Positions 1-6,122 of a stretch of DNA of 6,122 bases are shown piece after piece. The translations under genes and the position numbers were made by a program. Within the stretch, counting starts at the first letter, position 1; each line of letters opens with the position of its first letter. The notes under the pieces were generated by a model. The model saw nothing but the letters and a program-made list of their open reading frames with translations, was not told the origin of the DNA and ran no database searches. Source of the DNA: Tannerella sp. GTDB lineage: Bacteria > Bacteroidota > Bacteroidia > Bacteroidales > Tannerellaceae. The stretch covers positions 1 through 6,122 of the forward strand of contig JAIRXI010000178.1 in NCBI GenBank assembly GCA_031268395.1, read 5' to 3'.

Positions 1-1
1 C

Positions 2-1780
2 TTTTTCCCGCTGATTTTGACAACCACAGGCGCAATGAGCGATATGCTGCAACATTTCCCGTGGTCAATCAGCATTGCCCTGTTTATCTCGCTTGCAGTC
101 GCCATGCTGGTTATCCCGATTATTCAATATTTCCTGATTAAAAGAGGATTACATCACCCCGCCCAACCATCCCTAAAGGAGAGGGAGCCATTTCTCCTCC
201 TTCGGAAGGGGGTTAGGAGGAGGTCTATTCTTGATTACGTTCAATCGGGTTACGAATGGCTGCTTGCAAAAGTTTTTGACTATCCGAAAATCACCCTTGC
301 CGTTGCTTTGGCGAGTGTGGTAGCAGGCGGACTGATATTCCAAAACCTTCCGCAACGCATGATGCCGATTGCCGAGCGCGACCAGTTTGCCGTCGAAATC
401 TATTTGCCGAAAGGCAGTCCGCTTGAAAAGACCGCCGCCGTATGCGACAGCGTGGAAAAAATCCTGCGAGCAGACGAGCGCGTAATGTCCGTTTCCGCTT
501 TCGTCGGCACAAGTTCGCCGCGTTTTCATGCCGTCTATGCTCCCCAAATGCCCTCGAAATCCTACGGACAGTTTATTGTCAACACCGTTTCCAACAAGGC
601 TACGGAAGCGATGCTCGACGAATATTCCGATACGTACGCCTGCTATTTCCCCGAAGCATACGTGCGGTTCAAGCAGCTAGATTTTCAGGCAGTCGACGCC
701 GCCATTGACGTCCGCTTAATCGGCGACGACATAGAGAGCCTTAAACAGCAGGCGGAAAAAATCGAATCCTTTCTGCAAACCCTGGACGAATGTACGTTTG
801 TGCGCACGAGTTTTGACATGCCGGTGCAGAGCGTGCGTATCGAACTTGACCCCGAAGAAGCGTCGCGCCTTGGAGTGAACAAAACGCTTCTTTCGTTGGG
901 CGTTTCGTCGGGTTTGACAGGAATGAAAATAAGCGATTTGTGGGAAGGCAACTATGCTGTTCCGGTGGTCATCGAACCCGAAAAAGCCGAAAATACGGTT
1001 GCCGATTTGGAAAACGTGCAGGTTTCGGGAATGCTCGGCGCCGCCGTTCCCCTGCGGCAAATAGCCAAAGTGTCGCCCGAATGGAACGAAAGCGTCATCA
1101 CGCACCGCAACGGCATCCGCACGTTAAGCGTACTTGCCGACGTTCGCCGCTTTGCGTACGACAACGAGGTTTTCGAGAAAGTCCGTCGTTTTGTCGACGC
1201 CGAAATTATTTCGCAGTTGCCTGAAAATGTAACGCTCAAATACGGCGGCGCGGTAGAACTGGAAGAAGAAGTGATGACGCCGATGATGACCGCAATGCTT
1301 ATCGCGTTTGTGATTATGTTTTTCATCCTTATATTTCATTTCCGCAAAATCAAAATGGCAGTCATCATCATGTCGTCGGCAGCGTTAAGCATATTCGGCG
1401 CGGCGTTCGGCGTGTGGATTCTGGGGATTGATTTCAGTTCGTTTGCCATTTTGGGCATCATCGGATTAGTCGGCATTATTGTCCGCAACGGCATTATCAT
1501 GTTCGATTATACCGAACTTCTACGGTTTACGAAAGGTATGAGCGTCCGGGATGCCGCCTTTGCAGCGGGCAAACGCCGGATGCGCCCGATATTCCTCACC
1601 TCCTCCGCCGCCTCTATGGGCGTACTGCCGATGATTATCAGCGCAAACATCATGTGGGTCGGAATGGCGGCAATTATTTTCTTCGGCACGCTGATTTCGA
1701 TGGCGCTGATTGTTACCGTGATGCCGGTGGTGTATTGTATGCTGTACGGGAAGGAAGACAAGGTTTTAATTAAGAATTAA
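2..1780 (+). CDS. RND-family efflux permease, HAE1/AcrB-like, C-terminal part (5' end outside window)
   Basis: This is an inner-membrane proton-driven pump subunit that would work with a periplasmic adaptor and the TolC-like protein encoded next. The frame is open from the left edge (first full codon at base 2), so the true start is outside. About 592 residues are visible of a family usually 1,000-1,050 long. Helix 6 lies near 65-140, then a cytoplasmic loop, then helix 7 near 285-345. The second periplasmic porter/docking region follows to about 1260, beginning with the family-like pattern LPQRMMPIAERDQF. The last five helices run from about 1270 to 1750. Helix 10 carries VRNGIIMFDY, where AcrB has Lys940-Asn941, so the relay lysine is arginine here (codon 1484-1486). 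The RMRPIFLTSSA motif matches the AcrB Arg971 region. The helix-4 aspartates are off-window. The substrate cannot be told from sequence. The loop at 156-224 is encoded by a palindromic repeat. Confidence 0.93.
   Translation, partial: FFPLILTTTGAMSDMLQHFPWSISIALFISLAVAMLVIPIIQYFLIKRGLHHPAQPSLKEREPFLLLRKGVRRRSILDYVQSGYEWLLAKVFDYPKITLAVALASVVAGGLIFQNLPQRMMPIAERDQFAVEIYLPKGSPLEKTAAVCDSVEKILRADERVMSVSAFVGTSSPRFHAVYAPQMPSKSYGQFIVNTVSNKATEAMLDEYSDTYACYFPEAYVRFKQLDFQAVDAAIDVRLIGDDIESLKQQAEKIESFLQTLDECTFVRTSFDMPVQSVRIELDPEEASRLGVNKTLLSLGVSSGLTGMKISDLWEGNYAVPVVIEPEKAENTVADLENVQVSGMLGAAVPLRQIAKVSPEWNESVITHRNGIRTLSVLADVRRFAYDNEVFEKVRRFVDAEIISQLPENVTLKYGGAVELEEEVMTPMMTAMLIAFVIMFFILIFHFRKIKMAVIIMSSAALSIFGAAFGVWILGIDFSSFAILGIIGLVGIIVRNGIIMFDYTELLRFTKGMSVRDAAFAAGKRRMRPIFLTSSAASMGVLPMIISANIMWVGMAAIIFFGTLISMALIVTVMPVVYCMLYGKEDKVLIKN
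156..224. repeat. Palindromic interspersed-type repeat embedded in frame in the RND permease gene
   Basis: A GC-rich imperfect palindrome sits inside the permease frame. The outer arms 157-168 and 211-222 pair at 9 of 12 positions. Inside are TCCCT (170-174) with AGGGA (182-186), and an 8-bp perfect stem CTCCTCCT (194-201) with AGGAGGAG (215-222). The palindrome CTTCGGAAG (200-208) lies within that last stem, so several alternative foldings exist. The composition (C runs, then G runs) is unlike the flanking codons. It is translated as HPAQPSLKEREPF followed by LLLRKGVRRR. The frame used is the only one of the three plus-strand frames without a stop: TAA at 174-176 and TAG at 214-216 close the others. 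From memory, the minus-strand reading resembles interspersed repeats seen between genes in Bacteroidales. No second copy is in this window, so its repeat status is inferred. Confidence 0.7.
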
Positions 1781-1785
1781 GAATA
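1768..1785 (+). repeat. AATTAAG short tandem repeat across the permease stop codon
   Basis: Two perfect 7-bp copies of AATTAAG (1768-1774 and 1775-1781) are followed by a degenerate third copy that runs into the first possible start of the next gene. The repeat encodes the last permease residues (LIKN) and its stop (TAA, 1778-1780) and fills the whole 5-bp spacer. Short A/T-rich tandem repeats of this kind are, as I recall, common between genes in Bacteroidota. With so few copies, chance cannot be excluded. Confidence 0.5.
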
Positions 1786-3090
1786 ATGACGATGAAAAAG
1801 ATAATAATATCCATCCTTTGCGGGATAAGTGCTTTACCCGCGTTTTCGCAGGAAATCCTGACGCTGGAAAAATGCCGCGAGCTGGCGTTGAAAAACAATA
1901 TGCAAGCGAAAAACGCAGCCCTGTCGGTCGAGGCGGCGGAACGGCAGAAGAAAGAGGCGTTTACGAAATATTTCCCCTCCATAAGCGTCACAGGAACAGG
2001 CGTTGCGCTCAACAAGGCGATGATGTCCACGGAAGTCGAGACGGGACAACCCGCGCCCAACGATAAAGCGCAGGTCGATATGATGAAAAACAACCTCGTG
2101 GGCGGCATCATGGCAACGCAGCCGCTTTTCGCCGGTGGGCAGATCGTCAATGGCAACCGCCTTGCTGGTCTTGGTGCCGAAGTGAGCAAGTTGCAAAAGC
2201 AGATGACCGAAAACGAGGTTTTGCTCGCCACAGAACACTATTTCTGGCAGCTCGTCTCGCTGAAGGAGAAGATGAAAACGATTGAGAGCGCCGAAACAAT
2301 GCTCGCTCGTATCCTGTCGGACGTGACGGTCGCTGTCGAAGCCGGACTGACCACCCGTAACGACCTCCTGCGCATCGAACTTGAACAGAACCGTCTCGAA
2401 AGCGGCAGACTCAAAGCCGAAAACGGCATGCAAATCCTCAAAATGGCATTTGCGCAGCATATCGGTCTGGAAACAGACACATTTGATATTGAAACGTCTG
2501 CGGGCGTGGAAAACATTGCCCTGCCCGCTGGGATGAACAATTATTCACCCATGCACCGTCCCGAATACCGGTTGCTGGACAAATCGGTTGACATCGCGCG
2601 TTTGCAACGGGATATGGAAATCGGCAAATACATGCCGACCGTTGCTGTTGGCGCGGGCTACAACTGGGTGAAAATGGATTTGGGCATGCAAGCCGAACAG
2701 TCTAAAAATATGGGACTCGTGTTTGCCACCGTTTCCGTCCCGATTACGGACTGGTGGAACGGTTCGCACGCCATCAAAAGGAAGAAGTTCGAGTTGCAAC
2801 AGGCCGAAAACACGCGGCAGGAAAAGACAGACCTGTTGTCGCTCCAGATGCGGCAGGTCGGCAATGAACTGAACGAAGCATACCGGCAGGTACTGATAGC
2901 CCGGAAATCCATCGCTTCGGCAGAGGAAAACCTCCGTATGAGCGAAGACAATTTCAACGCCGGCATAATCATCCTCTCCGATCTGCTCGACGCGCAAAAT
3001 CTGCTCCAGCAGAGCCGTGACCAGCATACGGAAGCGGCAACGGCGTATTTCATCAAACTGGCGGAACACAGGCAGGTGGCGGGACAGTAA
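1786..3090 (+). CDS. TolC-family outer-membrane efflux channel (OEP)
   Basis: This is the outer-membrane exit duct of the tripartite pump whose permease lies immediately upstream. The 434-residue length is typical. A signal peptide (Lys-Lys, hydrophobic stretch, then LPAFSQ) probably ends near residue 21. The family's two internal repeats are visible. The first has LTLEKCRELALKNN (26-38), the strand motif TQPLFAGGQIVNG (111-123) and the helical turn VEAGLTTRNDLL (184-195). The second has PITDWWNGSHAIKRKK (319-334) and FNAGIIILSDLLDAQNLLQQS (390-410). Long helical stretches in between form the periplasmic tunnel in this family. No lipobox cysteine follows the signal, so it is probably not lipidated, unlike OprM. 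Two starts are possible, ATG 1786 and ATG 1792. The latter gives a more typical MKKIIISIL signal start, and neither has a Shine-Dalgarno motif. The 5-bp spacing to the permease indicates one transcript. Confidence 0.95.
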   Translation: MTMKKIIISILCGISALPAFSQEILTLEKCRELALKNNMQAKNAALSVEAAERQKKEAFTKYFPSISVTGTGVALNKAMMSTEVETGQPAPNDKAQVDMMKNNLVGGIMATQPLFAGGQIVNGNRLAGLGAEVSKLQKQMTENEVLLATEHYFWQLVSLKEKMKTIESAETMLARILSDVTVAVEAGLTTRNDLLRIELEQNRLESGRLKAENGMQILKMAFAQHIGLETDTFDIETSAGVENIALPAGMNNYSPMHRPEYRLLDKSVDIARLQRDMEIGKYMPTVAVGAGYNWVKMDLGMQAEQSKNMGLVFATVSVPITDWWNGSHAIKRKKFELQQAENTRQEKTDLLSLQMRQVGNELNEAYRQVLIARKSIASAEENLRMSEDNFNAGIIILSDLLDAQNLLQQSRDQHTEAATAYFIKLAEHRQVAGQ

Positions 3091-3169
3091 TAAATTTTTG
3101 TGTAATCATGAGAATTTAATAGTTTTGCGATTTTGCAATTATTGCCATAGAGTATCATCCCGCTAAAAG

Positions 3170-3177
3170 TATATTTG
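3170..3177 (+). promoter_or_regulatory. Candidate Bacteroides-type -7 promoter element (TATATTTG)
   Basis: TATATTTG fits the Bacteroidota primary-sigma -7 consensus TAnnTTTG exactly and lies in the 128-bp gap between the TolC-like and cyclophilin genes. It would start a transcript near 3184 with a leader of about 35 bases before the ATG at 3219. The -33 element is poor: the nearest TTG (3142-3144) is 25 bases upstream, longer than the usual spacing of about 19-21. The same gap holds overlapping small inverted repeats of TTGC/GCAA (3125-3145), too weak to call an operator or a terminator. Confidence 0.42.
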
Positions 3178-3218
3178 CGGAGTAACTGGAAAAACAATTA
3201 CAAAACAATTAAATATAA

Positions 3219-4028
3219 ATGAAGAAAATATATTGTTTACTGTTCGCCGGATGCTTTTCGGCCACATTTATGATGCGGGCGCAGGATAAAACGGCGGTTA
3301 TAACCACAAATATGGGAACGATGAAAGTCCGCCTGTATTCCGACGTACCCAACCATAGCCGCACTTTCGTCGACCGCGCGACAAAAGGAGATTTTAACGG
3401 TACGCTCTTCACCCGCATCATCAAAGACTTTATGATACAGGGAGGAGCGCCGGATTCTAAAAACGCTCCCGCCGGAGCAAGAGTAGGATTCGGAAACCGG
3501 AATGCAGAGATAATGCCGGAATTACGCGAACATTATTTCCATAAAAAAGGCGCCTTCGTCGCTCCCAGGCAAAACGACGACATAAACCCACAGAAGAAAT
3601 CGGATATGTCACAATTCTTTATAGTACAGGGTAAAGTCTACCGCCCCGGTGAATTGGATACCTTGCAACGAGCCGCCAATATGCCGGCTCGTCGAAAAGC
3701 GATGGATGAATTCTACCAACCTGTACGCGAGGAGATGGAAGCTCTGAAAACAGCCAATCCTGTGGAATACAATAAAAGAGTTGTGGAAATCAATGCTAAG
3801 GTAGACTCCGTCATCCGCGCCACGCCGGGACATTTGCTTTTCTCCGGCGAACAGATCGAGGCCTATACCACCATCGGCGGAAGCCATCACCTTGACGGGC
3901 AATATACAATCTTCGGCGAACTGACCGAAGGTTTCGATGTCTTAGACCAAATAGCCGCCCTGCCTAAAGATTCCCATGATCGTCCCAAGAAAGATGTCCG
4001 CATTATACATATAATAATAGAACAATAA
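3219..4028 (+). CDS. Exported cyclophilin-type peptidyl-prolyl cis-trans isomerase with a large insert
   Basis: It catalyses cis-trans isomerisation of Xaa-Pro bonds, probably assisting folding of exported proteins. The 269 residues start with a signal peptide, and cleavage is likely after Ala21 (MMRA before QDK). A fairly ordinary cyclophilin fold begins at TAVITTNMGTMKVRLY (25-40). Catalytic-site residues are visible: Arg66, Phe71-Met72 and Gln74 in RIIKDFMIQGG, then Gln132-Phe134 in SQFFIVQG, then Leu225 in HLDGQYTIFGEL. The histidine of human CypA (His126) is Tyr229 here, as in many bacterial forms. Residues about 141-222 are a charged, mostly helical insert between the SQFFI strand and the LDG motif. 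It explains the extra length over the usual 165-190 residues. A lipobox reading (FAGC, Cys12) is possible but has Phe at -3, so signal peptidase I is preferred. It follows a candidate promoter and is probably co-transcribed with the next gene. Confidence 0.93.
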   Translation: MKKIYCLLFAGCFSATFMMRAQDKTAVITTNMGTMKVRLYSDVPNHSRTFVDRATKGDFNGTLFTRIIKDFMIQGGAPDSKNAPAGARVGFGNRNAEIMPELREHYFHKKGAFVAPRQNDDINPQKKSDMSQFFIVQGKVYRPGELDTLQRAANMPARRKAMDEFYQPVREEMEALKTANPVEYNKRVVEINAKVDSVIRATPGHLLFSGEQIEAYTTIGGSHHLDGQYTIFGELTEGFDVLDQIAALPKDSHDRPKKDVRIIHIIIEQ

Positions 4029-4060
4029 AATAATCCGGAAACAATAAATAATTCCATCAC

Positions 4061-4441
4061 ATGCTGAAAAGAGATTTTATAATGGTGCAAATCGAGGAAT
4101 TGGGAAAAGTGATTGCTCAGATAATTAGTCAACGCAACACCGACGCTGCACGCAATAATCCCGCATTGATACAAAGCGCATATAATTCGCTGAAAATCGA
4201 CTCCGGCTCTCTGCTGCACCTGTCTCCGCAAGACATCAGGCAGTATTTGGATGGAGTAGACGGCGCAGGATTACAACGGATGGAGTTAGCTGCCAAAATA
4301 ATGATGGAAGATGCTTACCTGAACCACGGGGAAAAAGAAGAGTTGCGCCTCAAATCCAAAGAATTGTTGGAATACGTTCAAGCCAACGACCGCACCTTTT
4401 CCTTAGAGCGAGCCTATTTGCTGGAAGAACTAAAACGATGA
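4061..4441 (+). CDS. Small all-helical conserved hypothetical protein (possibly DUF6483-like)
   Basis: Function is unknown. The 126 residues have no signal peptide, membrane segment or cysteine. The whole chain looks helical: an amphipathic N-terminal helix (MLKRDFIMVQIEELGKVIAQI), a middle part with the capped helix SPQDIRQYL (55-63), and two C-terminal helices (71-86 and 90-108). The spacing of the latter pair recalls TPR-like hairpins. The opening pattern M-[IL]-K-R-D-[YF] followed by IEELxKVIAxI resembles, from memory, proteins annotated DUF6483, but this was not checked. That pattern supports the ATG at 4061 rather than Met8 (4082). It lies 32 bp after the isomerase gene with no terminator seen, so the two probably share a transcript. 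Its last 12 bases overlap the 3' end of the convergent FAD-protein gene. Confidence 0.8.
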   Translation: MLKRDFIMVQIEELGKVIAQIISQRNTDAARNNPALIQSAYNSLKIDSGSLLHLSPQDIRQYLDGVDGAGLQRMELAAKIMMEDAYLNHGEKEELRLKSKELLEYVQANDRTFSLERAYLLEELKR

Positions 4442-5983
4442 AGCAACAGCTTCGGCGCAACGCTCGCCGTCGATAGCGGCAGAGACAATACCTCCGGCAT
4501 ATCCCGCCCCCTCGCCGCAGGGATAAAGCCCTTCAATCGTCACGTGCCGGAAGCTATCCTTATCACGCAAAATACGAACGGGCGATGAAGTGCGAGTCTC
4601 TATTCCTATCAGTTGTGCTTCGTTAGTGAGGAAACCTCTCGACATGCTGCCAAAATGGCGGAAGCCTTCCATAAGCCGCGAGCTTATAAATTCAGGCATC
4701 CATTGGTGTAAATGTGAACTTGTCAGGCCCGGAGTATAAGAGGATGAAGGCAGAGACGAAGATGCTTTTTTCTGAATAAAATCAGACATACGTTGAGCCG
4801 GCGCCGTTTGTTTCATCCCACCGTTTAGCCATGCCTTTTCTTCCAATTGTTCTTGAAATTTCATCAATGCTAATTCTCCGTATTCTTTAAGTTCGGGGAA
4901 ATCTTCGGGGCGTATCTCTACAACCATACCGGCATTGGCCCATTTAGACCCTCTGCCGGATGCTGACATGCCGTTTACTACAACCTGCCTCTCGCCGCTT
5001 GCCGCCGGAACAACAAAACCGCCGGGGCACATGCAGAAAGAATATACCCCACGTCCATTCACCTGTGTTACAAAGCTATATTCTGCTGCCGGCAAATAAT
5101 CGCCTCTGCCTTCTTCCTTATGGTATTGAATCGTATCTATCAATTCCTGAGGATGTTCCAGGCGTACTCCGATAGCGATACCTTTTGCTTCAAGCGCAAT
5201 ATTCCGCATGTGCAGATAAGTATATACATCGCGTGCGGAATGACCCGTAGCCAGAATAAGAGGTCCCATAAATGATTCGCCGGCTTGAGTTTTAACTCCT
5301 AGAAGCTTATAATTGTCAATTATGAAAGAATTAACACGAGTTTCAAAATGGAACTCTCCACCGCAGTTTATAATCTGCATACGCATATTTTCAATCACAC
5401 GCGGTAGCTTATCGGTGCCTATATGCGGATGAGCGTCGGATAGAATGGAAACGGGGGCTCCATGCCGGCAAAAGACGTTTAAGATTTTTTCTGCCGAGCC
5501 TCGCTTTTTGCTGCGCGTATATAGTTTTCCATCTGAAAAAGCTCCTGCGCCTCCTTCTCCAAAGTTATAGTTTGATTCGCAGTTCACGATGTGTTGGCGA
5601 CTGATTAGGGCTATGTCTTTCTTGCGTTCATGAACATTTTTTCCCCTCTCGAGGACGACAGGACGAAGCCCCAGCTCTATCAAACGGAGGGCGGCGAATA
5701 GTCCGGCAGGTCCTGCGCCTGCCACAATGACAGGCTTGCTCTTACTCACATCCTTGTATATTACCGGACAATATGCGGGCTCGTCAGGCTCTTCGTTGAT
5801 GAATACACGAAGCTTTAGATTGACATATACCGTACGTTGACGGGCGTCGATTGAACGTTTCAAGACTCTCACCGCCTTTATCTCGGTGGCATCGTAGCTT
5901 GTTTCAACGGCAGCAAGGCGCTTCAGGGATTCTTCGCTTGCAGTATGGCTTGGCAATACGCGTATTTGTATTTCTTTTATCAT
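4430..5983 (-). CDS. FAD-dependent dehydrogenase-like protein (uncharacterised COG2509-type family)
   Basis: This is a cytosolic flavoprotein of unknown substrate. The 517 residues have three parts. Residues 1-75 are a small alpha/beta domain (MIKEIQIRVLP, then RQRTVYVNLKLRVFI) that precedes the Rossmann fold in this family. The dinucleotide fold starts at PVIVAGAGPAGLFAALRL (84-101), with the Gly89-x-Gly91-x-x-Gly94 motif and Glu112 in VVLERG expected to bind the ribose. NFGEGGAGAFSDGKLYTR (140-157) is a family-typical loop. LATGHSARD (244-252) is the second nucleotide-contact motif, and GLYPCGEGAGYAGGIVSAA (485-503) is the C-terminal FAD-contacting motif. There is no signal peptide. The start at 5983 (MIKE) matches the usual start of the family. 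The gene ends with TAG inside the 3' end of the convergent small gene. No TAnnTTTG element is visible in the 139 bases upstream on its strand, so it may be read from a promoter further upstream. Confidence 0.92.
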   Translation of the reverse strand: MIKEIQIRVLPSHTASEESLKRLAAVETSYDATEIKAVRVLKRSIDARQRTVYVNLKLRVFINEEPDEPAYCPVIYKDVSKSKPVIVAGAGPAGLFAALRLIELGLRPVVLERGKNVHERKKDIALISRQHIVNCESNYNFGEGGAGAFSDGKLYTRSKKRGSAEKILNVFCRHGAPVSILSDAHPHIGTDKLPRVIENMRMQIINCGGEFHFETRVNSFIIDNYKLLGVKTQAGESFMGPLILATGHSARDVYTYLHMRNIALEAKGIAIGVRLEHPQELIDTIQYHKEEGRGDYLPAAEYSFVTQVNGRGVYSFCMCPGGFVVPAASGERQVVVNGMSASGRGSKWANAGMVVEIRPEDFPELKEYGELALMKFQEQLEEKAWLNGGMKQTAPAQRMSDFIQKKASSSLPSSSYTPGLTSSHLHQWMPEFISSRLMEGFRHFGSMSRGFLTNEAQLIGIETRTSSPVRILRDKDSFRHVTIEGLYPCGEGAGYAGGIVSAAIDGERCAEAVASSF

Positions 5984-6037
5984 TATTATATCTAATGGGC
6001 AACATGCGGGGAACGCTTTGCGCCATTCATTGTTTTA

Positions 6038-6121
6038 TTAACTGAATAACTGTTTGAATGCCTCTTCTACCTTCCTGACTTGTATTATCCGTATCTTGCA
6101 TTTCGACGAATCGAAGCCTTT
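6038..6121 (-). CDS. Possible C-terminal fragment of an unidentified protein (runs off right edge)
   Basis: One minus-strand frame is open from the right edge to a TAA at 6038-6040. It gives a 27-residue tail that begins KGFDSSKCKIRI and ends with a helical VRKVEEAFKQLFS. It reads like the natural end of a protein, and the 54-bp spacing to the FAD-protein gene fits an operon. I do not recognise it. A second minus-strand frame (stop TGA at 6027-6029) is also open to the edge, so the frame choice rests only on how protein-like the sequence looks. Confidence 0.35.
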   Translation of the reverse strand, partial: KGFDSSKCKIRIIQVRKVEEAFKQLFS

Positions 6122-6122
6122 C

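Noticed and set aside
1834..2460. Long minus-strand open frame (208 codons) opposite the TolC-like gene
   Set aside because: The plus strand encodes a full TolC-family protein with recognisable motifs throughout. The antisense frame has no recognisable domain and is explained by the GC-rich codons of the real gene.
3125..3145. Small inverted repeats (TTGC/GCAA) after the TolC-like gene, considered as a terminator
   Set aside because: The stems are only 4 bp, the pairing partners are mutually exclusive, and no stable GC stem with a following T-run is present.
2658..3197. Minus-strand open frame (179 codons) covering the end of the TolC-like gene and the following gap
   Set aside because: Its product shows no coherent domain and it overlaps clear plus-strand coding sequence. 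Its N-terminal part falls in the promoter-bearing intergenic region.
3242..3254. Lipobox-like FAGC in the cyclophilin signal peptide
   Set aside because: Phe at -3 is unusual and the hydrophobic stretch before Cys12 is short. The MMRA-Q site after it fits ordinary signal-peptidase cleavage better.
4436..4457. Hairpin GAAGC-AACA-GCTTC at the end of the small helical gene, considered as an intrinsic terminator
   Set aside because: The stem has mismatches beyond 5 bp and no T-run follows on the plus strand. The bases are also codons of the convergent FAD-protein gene.
5992..6030. 12-codon minus-strand open frame (MNGAKRSPHVAH) in the spacer before the FAD-protein gene
   Set aside because: It is too short to distinguish from chance, with no regulatory pattern such as repeated codons or a paired hairpin.
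5851..6045. 64-codon plus-strand open frame near the right edge
   Set aside because: It lies antisense to the N-terminal domain of the FAD protein and has no recognisable features.
1..6122. Search for a new defence, mobile or CRISPR-like system
   Set aside because: No arrays, recombinases, nucleases, toxin-antitoxin pairs or phage genes were seen. All sizeable genes belong to known efflux, folding or redox families apart from one small unknown.

Overview
The window looks like chromosomal DNA from a member of the Bacteroidota, most likely the Bacteroidales. The signs are start codons preceded by A/T-rich DNA without a Shine-Dalgarno motif, a TATATTTG promoter element of the Bacteroides -7 type, and exported proteins with short signal peptides ending in Ala/Ser-Gln. 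It also has a TolC-type outer-membrane factor directly behind an RND pump, and a GC-rich palindromic repeat of a style I associate with this phylum. This placement is inference from style and protein families; no search could be run.

Left part (1-3090, + strand): the 3' part of an RND multidrug-type efflux permease, cut by the left edge, is followed 5 bases later by a complete TolC-family outer-membrane channel. They form the end of an efflux operon. The periplasmic adaptor is not in the window and would be expected further left. The permease reading frame contains a roughly 69-bp imperfect palindrome (156-224). It is translated in frame as a basic, Pro/Leu-rich stretch in the cytoplasmic loop between transmembrane helices 6 and 7. 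This is the most unusual thing in the window: it looks like an interspersed repeat that inserted into, and became part of, a protein-coding gene. A short AATTAAG tandem repeat forms the junction between the two efflux genes and supplies the permease's last codons and stop.

Middle (3091-4441, + strand): a 128-bp intergenic region with a plausible promoter leads into an exported cyclophilin-type peptidyl-prolyl isomerase with a large helical insert in the fold. After 32 bp comes a small all-helical protein of unknown function, probably co-transcribed.

Right part (4430-6122, - strand): a complete FAD-dependent dehydrogenase-like protein of an uncharacterised, widely conserved family is convergent with the small helical protein, and their 3' ends overlap by 12 bp. 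Upstream of it, a possible C-terminus of another minus-strand gene runs off the right edge. I found no RNA genes, CRISPR array, transposase, phage genes or defence system. Apart from the in-gene repeat, the gene content is ordinary housekeeping and efflux.
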